A DNA stretch of 64,000 nucleotides from Hyparrhenia diplandra (taxonomy: Eukaryota; Streptophyta; Magnoliopsida; Poales; Poaceae): contig JADLZK010009384.1 of assembly GCA_015847255.1 (NCBI GenBank), positions 558,001 to 622,000 on the forward strand, in the 5' to 3' direction. How positions within the stretch are numbered: the first letter of the stretch is position 1; each line of letters opens with the position of its first letter. The notes beneath the pieces are model-generated. The model searched no databases and was not told the origin of the DNA. It saw only the letters and a program-made list of their open reading frames with translations. Below, in pieces: positions 57,730 to 64,000 of the stretch. Both the position numbers and the translations under genes were made by a program.

Positions 57730-57862
57730 CATACCGTGAGCCTTCATGTGCTCACGTATTTTTGGATTTTTTTCAGAAAAGCGTGGACCTTCATGTGCCC
57801 ACATATTTTTAGGAATTTTATAAAAGTGTGGACCTTCATGTGTCCACATATTTTTTTTAAGA
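57730..57862. repeat. tandem repeat in element C
   Basis: Three units of about 45-50 bp with the core CCTTCATGTGYCCACATATTTTT. Confidence 0.8.
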
Positions 57863-60689
57863 ATTTTTCCTATGCAAAAGAATGATGATGCAAAAAACAT
57901 ATGAATGCAATATTTTTGGATTTTTATTTTTATGCCGCCACAACAAGGAGTACTTGCATGGGGCTTAAAGAAACCGATGTAAAGCAGCAAACATATTTTT
58001 ATGATTTTTTTTTATGCAGGTATAGGAAAGTAAATATGCTAATTTAAATATGCCGTGTAGAAAATAAATATGTAGATAAATACCGAAGTTACCTCTCGGT
58101 GAGAATTTTGAGTACTTACTCCCATGGCGTGCGCCATCGATGGCATCTCGTCGGAATGTCGTGGTGCGAAATGGTGCCTTCAATGATCTCGACGAGTGGC
58201 GTAGATGAGGTGGCCGATGGAGATGGTGTTTTTTCAGTTGATGACGCGGGTAATGGTAGGTCTTCCGAAGGTGTACTCTTGACATCCTCTTGATGAGGTG
58301 ATGCTTCTTTCTTTTTCCATGTCGCTTCTTCCGGAGGAGACCTTTCTTGGAGTGGCAGGTCTTTGAGTGTTCAGTTGGTCGGGGCCGAGCGAACTTCTTT
58401 AATCTTTCTTAATGTCTTCCTTGTTCGTCAACTCCGTTCCAAGCGGTCTTGTGATTTTTAGCGGCGTCTCGGCGTCTTGTTCTTCTTGGGTCTTGTGGTG
58501 AGGTAGGCAATAGTGGTGGTGTAAGGCCCTCTTGATGTAGTATGGGGATGACCCATTACTCTTGTCAAGTGGTCTACACCTCCAGTCATGTCGTGCTCAC
58601 TTTGATCTTCCTTGGTCACTCCTCAAGTGCATCATCCGATCTTAATAGCTACTTGGTGATGGCGTTGCCCATGTTCTTCTTGATTGTTTGCTTGAAGGAA
58701 GATTGGATGGTGGTGGCGGCGTCTTGTTTAGTGTGCATATTTGTAGGTCGGGGACTTCCACTTGTAGGAATTGGGGAAGTAAGACTTCTCCTCTTATTGC
58801 GCAAAGTGAGTCCTGCTTTGCAAAAGACAAGGTAGAGATCAAATGCATTGGCTCTGTTGGTGGGAAAACACCATCAGAACCAAAATTTCATTTACTTCTA
58901 CTCTAACCTTGTGGGCACATTGAACAAGATAAAGATAATGTATAAGTTCATTTATGACAAGGGTGGTAAGATCGGAAGATAAATCTAGCATGTAAAATAT
59001 TTTTAGCAAAATAATGAGCGAATAAGAAAGTGATGCTAGAAGCAGTTTTTAAAAAGCTAACATGTCGAGTTAACAAGATTGAATCATGTGAAACTATAAC
59101 TCTAGCATGTTTGACTTTTTATTTATGAGAATGCCATAGTAAAGAGGAATTAACGATAACTTACCTCAAGGTGTTACCTTTATTATTGGAATATGATGGC
59201 GCTATTACACCTTGTGGTGGTCCTTCTCTTCTTCTTGAGTGGCATGTGGAGTGACAGGTGCATGTCAGGAGGAAGAGGATGGCTTAATTATCTTCAATGG
59301 AATTGGCCTCCCTCCTTGATGCTTCCATCACCCTTGAATTCCTCCTTCGAGTGAGTGCTTCTTGTATTGTCATCCTTCGTTCTTCTTTACTCCAAACTGG
59401 CATGGTCGGTGACAAGAATACCGAAGGAAATGCTCATAATGCAGGGGGTATATATAAGTCTTTATAGTATTTCCCCTAGAGTGCTTGTTTTTTTTTTTTT
59501 TAGGACAAAAAGCTCGTCCTTGGGAAACTTTCAAATTATGAATCAAGATGATGAAGTGGTTTCCCTTATATTGCCGTCTCAAAATTTCAAGCCGTAGGAA
59601 AATTCATCAACAACCACCTTTTCTAAATTTTTAAGAAAGAGAGTATGAGGGGGTTGGAGATCTCATGTGTGCGGCAAGAATTGAGATGGCAATCAATTTA
59701 GAGTTTTCAAATGAGCATGGACTAGGTGGAAAAGTTCCATTTATGAAGTAGTCTTTATGCTCATTGATGTTCTCCGAAAAATGCGTTCCTTTTGGTCTTC
59801 CTTAGATCGTTCATAATATTTTAGGATCGTGAGGAGACACAAGAAAAGGGCACAAGAGGATTCATTGGGCTCAAGGATGTGGTTAAAGATGGGTTCGAAA
59901 AAGAATTATCTAATTTGAACATAGAAGGAGAGAGACAGGGAGTGGCTTCTTGATGGCTTTGCTCTCTTCCTATGGCATGATTAGATATGCCATCCTTGAG
60001 GTTCCCCAATGTTCTTGGCGTAGCAATAAAGGTGCTTTCTAAGAGATTATCTCAAAATAGGTTTGGATTATATATGGTCTCTTGTGAAGCTGGAAGTTCA
60101 TGAAACTCATCATCTAAAGAGATATCCAAGGGTTGAATTTCTTCTCCCCTTAAAGGTTTTTAGCGCATTGATGGTTTAGGGTCGATAGCTAAGTCTTGGG
60201 ATTGGAGTGATGGTGATATAGCTATCGAACTTCTATATTTTTTTTTCGGCCGGAGGATGATTCTTCTTCCTTTGGGTGGTCATAAAGAATAGTATATGGG
60301 TTTCACCTGCTGAGTTCGTCAAAGCAAACCTTGCTTAAAAAGGGAAAGAAAAGGTTCCTCCAAAATCGCATGATGATCATGCGCACAACACTTTCATGAT
60401 GTCGGCAAAGACTCCTACCATAGAAGATATGATCCCGCTTCTCTCCGAGAAGTATTGCTTCATGATCATTTTGATCAACCGTAGGCGTAGCTAATGGCCA
60501 GATGTAAGGATGAGATCTAAGGATTCTAGTGGCCAGAGCTTCCGCTTAAGGGTGCAGTATAAGATAGATAAATATGGAATCAATTGATCCCACGAAGATA
60601 GAAAAAGATGAGAAGATAGAATAAAAGAAAAAGATAAAAGTATAGTACAAGATTTAGCTATAGTTTTTCAACGTGGTCTCAAACCGTTC

Positions 60690-60707
60690 TCCCCGGCAAC
60701 GGCGCCA
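60690..60707 (-). other. element C primer-binding site, tRNA-Asp type
   Basis: On the minus strand TGGCGCCGTTGCCGGGGA, eight bases inside the 5' LTR. It is complementary to the acceptor end of plant tRNA-Asp and usual for Athila/Tat Gypsy elements. Confidence 0.8.
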
Positions 60708-60715
60708 GAAATGCT

Positions 60716-61488
60716 TGTTGGTATTTGTTAACCTACAGGAATATAATCGCAGTTTAACGGATACGGTGAGCACTTTCCCGGGAATAGGGCTTTAAATATC
60801 GAATCCACAGGGAGAAAGGTGAGAGAGTATGTCGAGGTGTATAGCTAAATCCGTAGTGGCTATAAAACTAGATTAAAAAGAGAGGTAAGGAGTTCTAGTA
60901 GGAAGGTCTTGTTCTCACTTCAAGTAAATCATTTGCACATTGTTCTTAAGAGGGGTTGTCATGAAGAAACTCTTAATAAAGGGAATCTACGCTAACAACG
61001 CAGGGGCTCCTACGATTTCTATAAACGGGGCGGGCATACAAAGGACTCAATGGCGCTGTCACCACCACGAACAGACCTTAACGGTTGGTGTTTCACCCCG
61101 CTTATAGAAGGTATTCGTAATAAGCTAGTCAATCTAAGCACCACGCTTACATTAATCTAACAACTTCAATTCAAGAGCGACAGGAATCAAAGTAATCTTA
61201 TCAAAGAAATACGAACCTTAAGAACAATAGAGACAATACCACTTACTCGAATGGAAGTCGAACAATCCCACAAGATCTCGAGTCGTGCTCCAATGGCACC
61301 AACTCTAGAGAAGAAGAAGAAGATGGAGGCAGCTCAGGGCCTTCCTTCAACTCCGCCTCAACCGCGCTCTAATTCTCTCAACTTGAAGCTCTACTCTCAA
61401 CTCTAATCTAAGGCTTCTAGTTCTACATCTTGTCTAATCTTCTACTTCTAGTTCTTGAACTAGAGCTAAGGCCGTCGACTAGAGCTGG
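60716..61488 (-). repeat. element C 5' LTR, truncated
   Basis: Matches the first 773 bp of 54542-55878 with few changes, then stops at CTAGAGCTGGAT (the other LTR continues CTCGATCC). The remaining 560 bp is missing. Confidence 0.85.
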
Positions 61489-61556
61489 ATTCACTTGCCT
61501 TGCGCTCGTGTGATCGGGGTTGCTAGCGGTCGCCACCCTTCACCTCCCTTTCATCC

Positions 61557-62909
61557 ATGGCGCAGTCGGGTAGTGGTGACGGCGCAAGGGAGGTGCTCGA
61601 TCTTGAGCCGTGGCCGAGGGCGGCGGCGACGGAGGAGAAGCTCCGGCGTCTCGTTGATGAAGGGCTTCTTCGGCCCCCGCACCGATGAAGCGCTGGCCGG
61701 AGTGGATTGCTCGGATTGGGACGAGGAGGAGCCTAACCCTCCCGATGGCTACGTGGTGAGCTTGATGGATCTTCATCGGCGCGGCCGGTATGCCGGCAGG
61801 CCGGTTCATTCGGGCAATCCTCCACTACTATGAAATCGAGCTTCATCATCGCCCCGAACTTCGATCTCCCGGGCCGCCATCTTTGTCACCCTTTGTGAGG
61901 GATTCGGGGATCGAGCCGCATTGGGACCTCTGGTTGTGGTTCTTCAAGGCGGACCTTACCACCACCGCCTCGGTTTTGCGCGGGGCCAACCACGGAGGGG
62001 CGCGCGTTGAGGTTGTGCGCCCAAGTCCGCTTGGAGGAGGGCCGAACCGAGCTGATGGGTACATCGTCTCCAAACTTACCTCTTCCAACAAGGGGTGGCA
62101 AGATCGGTGGTTCTACCTCCGCAACGACGAGAACGCGCTTCCCGTGTACACCGGGCGGGTCCTCAAGCATCGCCCGCAGAAGTGGAACTGGGCCCCCTCG
62201 GAGGATCATCATCGGTTGGAGGGCCTAAGGCAGGCGGTCCTGCGGCTCCGAGGGAAGGACGTGAATGCTGCCGCCGTGGTCGCCGCTTTTCATCGGCGTC
62301 GGGTGTTGCCGTTGATGGCTCGCCCCTTGCTTATGTGCAAGATGACTCCCGAGGCCGCTGGTCTTGGTGCGTCCCGGATGTCAGGCCTTCTGCTTTCCAC
62401 CGATGGCCTGGCCAAGCGGGTGAGGGATGCGTTGGGGTCCAACACCCCGTCACACATCCCGGAGATCCCTATGCGCCCCGACCGAGGGTATATTTCCCTG
62501 GTGAGTGCTTCTTGGCTTCGGTGTCCTTGCATTGCTTTGGTGTGTTGTCGCCATGGCGGTTCTCACTTTTTCCTCCTCGCAGGGTCGTATCAACTACCGT
62601 GACTCCCTTCCTCCCGTACCAGATTTGGACGCCGACCGCCGGGCTACGAACCGCGCTCGGAACGAGCTGCAGAGGGCCCTGGCACTGAAGAAGGAGGAGA
62701 AGAAGAAGAGGAACGTGGCTCGCGAGAAGCGCCGGGCCGAGCAACGGAAGCGGGGCGAGTCGCCCGATACCTCGACCACCGAGGAGGACGACAACCCGGA
62801 GGATGAGTTCTATGTGAACTCGTCTGATGACGACATGGGGGCTCGGATGGACCGAGCCATGGGTCTCCCGACCCGGTCGGGGCTCCCCTATGAACAGGGG
62901 CGAGCCTGA
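61557..62909 (+). pseudogene. PF04195-type 'putative gypsy type transposon' gag, frame-broken
   Basis: It starts ATG 61557 (MAQSGSGDGAREVL, LRRLVDEGLLRP). After an early frame break it continues with PNPPDGYVVSLMDLHRRG, RFIRAILHYYEIELHH, IEPHWDLWLWFF, VSKLTSSNKGWQDRWFYL, RRRVLPLMARPL and MRPDRGYISL. A typical intron follows (CTG/GTGAGT at 62501 to CGCAG at 62582). A highly charged coiled coil (ALKKEEKKKRNVAREKR) and an acidic end close at TGA 62909. This text is typical of the cereal transposon family Pfam PF04195. Two or more frameshifts before 61850 disable it. Rejected as a host gene. Confidence 0.75.
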
Positions 62910-63433
62910 GGCGTCGGGGACCTCGCGACACCCGTGCGCCAGGGGCTCTTCGGCGGAGTCCTCGGGACCATTGGCGTTGGCCATGTAGGCACCTCGGTGT
63001 CAGGGGTGAGGCACGCGAAGGGGAAGAGTCGACGCCACCTGTCGCGGGTACCCGCCGCGAAGCACGGTTCGGGGGCGGGCGGCGACCCCGTCGGATCCGC
63101 CCCAGCCCCCCACGAATGTCGTGGGGAGGCGGCTCGCGTCGTCAAGTGCGACGCCTAGGTCGCAACCTTCCGGGCCTTGACCACGCCTAGGGGCGATCCC
63201 TCGAGCCGTGAGCTTCTTTTCGCCTTCGCGATCTTGATCTTCTTCGGCATATGATTGCTTTGTCCTGACACGTTCTTGACTTCAGGAAACGAGGGGCCAC
63301 TTCTCTGGCTCTGCATCCCAAGAAGGCCTTGAAGGCTAGCGTTTCGGCCTGGCTGGGCCCAGAGCCGGGGTCGCCCGCCAAGATATCGTCTTTGCCTTCG
63401 TCGAATCCTCCGTGGTGCCGAGCCCAGCCCCAG
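62910..63433. other. GC-rich DNA following the PF04195 gag
   Basis: No domain recognised. Probably the continuation of the same Gypsy-type element. It ends abruptly where the element B LTR remnant begins (63434). Confidence 0.4.
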
Positions 63434-63859
63434 TGCTTGTGGAGTAGCTCTTGCAATTACTAGCTTGTGTAGCTCGTTAGTTACTTTGCTTAGTTTGTGT
63501 AGCTAAGTAATTTGAGTCTTTGGGTTAGGCGTGTTTCGCCTTGTCCTTAGTGCATCTAGTGAGCTTAGGTTTGGTTTTGTGCTTTTGCTCATTAGAATTG
63601 TGTAGGAGCTCACCCTTGTTTGAAGTACTAGTGCATAGGTTTGTGTGACCTTGCAATAGAAACGGTTAGGAGCTCAAGCTAGGCATATCACCTCATTTGC
63701 TTTGTGTAGGATCTTTTGTGAGGTGATTTAGAGTCATAGCTAGAGGGGTGAAGTCTTGGCTAAACGAATAGTTTCAATTCCGCATCATATTTGTTTAGCC
63801 GGTGCAATTAGTTTTAGAAAGGACTACTCACCCCCTCTAGTCCCCATCTCGACCCTACA
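63434..63859 (+). repeat. element B 3' LTR, terminal 426 bp
   Basis: Nearly identical to 45455-45880, ends CCCTACA and is followed by the CTTGG target duplication (63860-63864). The first 1.8 kb or so of the LTR is missing. Confidence 0.9.
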
Positions 63860-63864
63860 CTTGG

Positions 63865-64000
63865 CTTGGCTTAGCCCCGCGCCCACCTCATATATATATA
63901 GGCATCCCCAACGGGCTCCCAAGCTGGAGGCCCATTAGTAACCCTAAGCCTCGTCTAATTGGATCAGATCCGAATTAGGCCTTCTTCCCCTTAAGCGTGC
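63865..64000. other. older transposon fragment, right part
   Basis: The continuation of the sequence interrupted by element B (43254-43576). It includes a (TA)n run near 63890 and an LTR-like composition. No gene seen. Confidence 0.3.

Larger units (their letters stand above)
54542..61488 (-). mobile_element. element C: non-coding LTR element (LARD) with tRNA-Asp primer site
   Basis: A full LTR (54542-55878) and a truncated partner (60716-61488) enclose 4.8 kb without gag or pol. On the minus strand the order is 5' LTR (right), primer site, internal DNA, purine tract, 3' LTR (left). The Asp-type primer site suggests Gypsy of the Athila/Tat kind. Mobilisation would need all proteins in trans. 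CCCAT precedes the left LTR, but its partner is missing because the right LTR is cut. Confidence 0.8.
43582..63859 (+). mobile_element. element B: gag-only Sirevirus-like element with nested insertions
   Basis: The outer ends are a full 5' LTR and the last 426 bp of a 3' LTR. CTTGG target duplications lie immediately outside (43577-43581 and 63860-63864), which proves that the two ends, 20 kb apart, belong to one insertion. The internal gag and non-coding tail match element A. It contains a solo LTR (47587-50630), a Gypsy LTR fragment (53723-54541), element C (54542-61488) and a PF04195-type fragment. The end of the tail and the first 1.8 kb of the 3' LTR are missing, so a deletion accompanied or followed the nesting. 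Confidence 0.85.

Noticed and set aside
61790..62602. 270-codon frame as a host gene
   Set aside because: Its text is that of the repetitive PF04195 'gypsy type transposon' family and its 5' end is frameshifted.
1..64000. tRNA, rRNA or snoRNA genes
   Set aside because: None noticed by eye. The tRNA-like matches are only the primer-binding sites of the LTR elements. A tRNAscan or Infernal run would be needed to be sure.

Overview
The window looks like nuclear DNA of a grass, probably a panicoid cereal or relative. This is inferred from CC-NBS-LRR (NLR) resistance-gene architecture with plant-type introns, Sirevirus-like and other Copia/Gypsy LTR retrotransposons, Tourist-type MITEs, a Mutator-like element with a 9-bp target duplication, and the cereal 'putative gypsy type transposon' gag. 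No bacterial-style genes, rRNA, tRNA or CRISPR arrays were seen.

Layout. 1-2152: truncated Copia element (minus). 2181-8687: MULE with long terminal inverted repeats and 9-bp TSDs, itself split by a structurally complete Copia element (3135-8405, 5-bp TSDs). 8705-12330: decayed copies of the 3' tail of an NLR gene, a short poly(A) retroposon and AT-rich DNA with a Helitron-like end. 12334-17276: NLR1 (minus). 17340-20603: its upstream region with an old internal duplication and a MITE. 20620-21000 plus 31999-32075: remnants of a third, nearly deleted NLR, separated by a hAT-like sequence and a 9.7-kb gag-only LTR element (A, 21283-30944). 32440-37800: NLR2 (minus) with tail and leader. 37863-43253: upstream region paralogous to that of NLR1, with a LINE-like insertion and two MITEs that the NLR1 copy lacks. 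43582-63859: a second gag-only element (B) of the same family, expanded to 20 kb by a 3-kb solo LTR, a Gypsy LTR fragment, a non-coding Gypsy-type element (C) and a PF04195-type gag fragment. Matching CTTGG target duplications mark both ends of B.

Biology. The host content is a tandem NLR array in one orientation, enlarged by segmental duplication and then filled by nested transposons. Both better-preserved NLRs carry reading-frame breaks. Three of the four single-base breaks lie in homopolymers, so consensus error and real pseudogenisation must be separated. NLR1 also has a real-looking 28-bp net deletion over the EDVID region.

The most interesting signal is downstream of the LRR exon. Two short exon-like blocks (called alpha and beta here) are joined in frame by matching splice sites in both NLRs. 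They encode a Cys/His-rich tail (C-x4-H ... C-x2-C-x4-H), with further decayed copies elsewhere in the array. I do not recognise this domain. It is a candidate lineage-specific C-terminal NLR extension.
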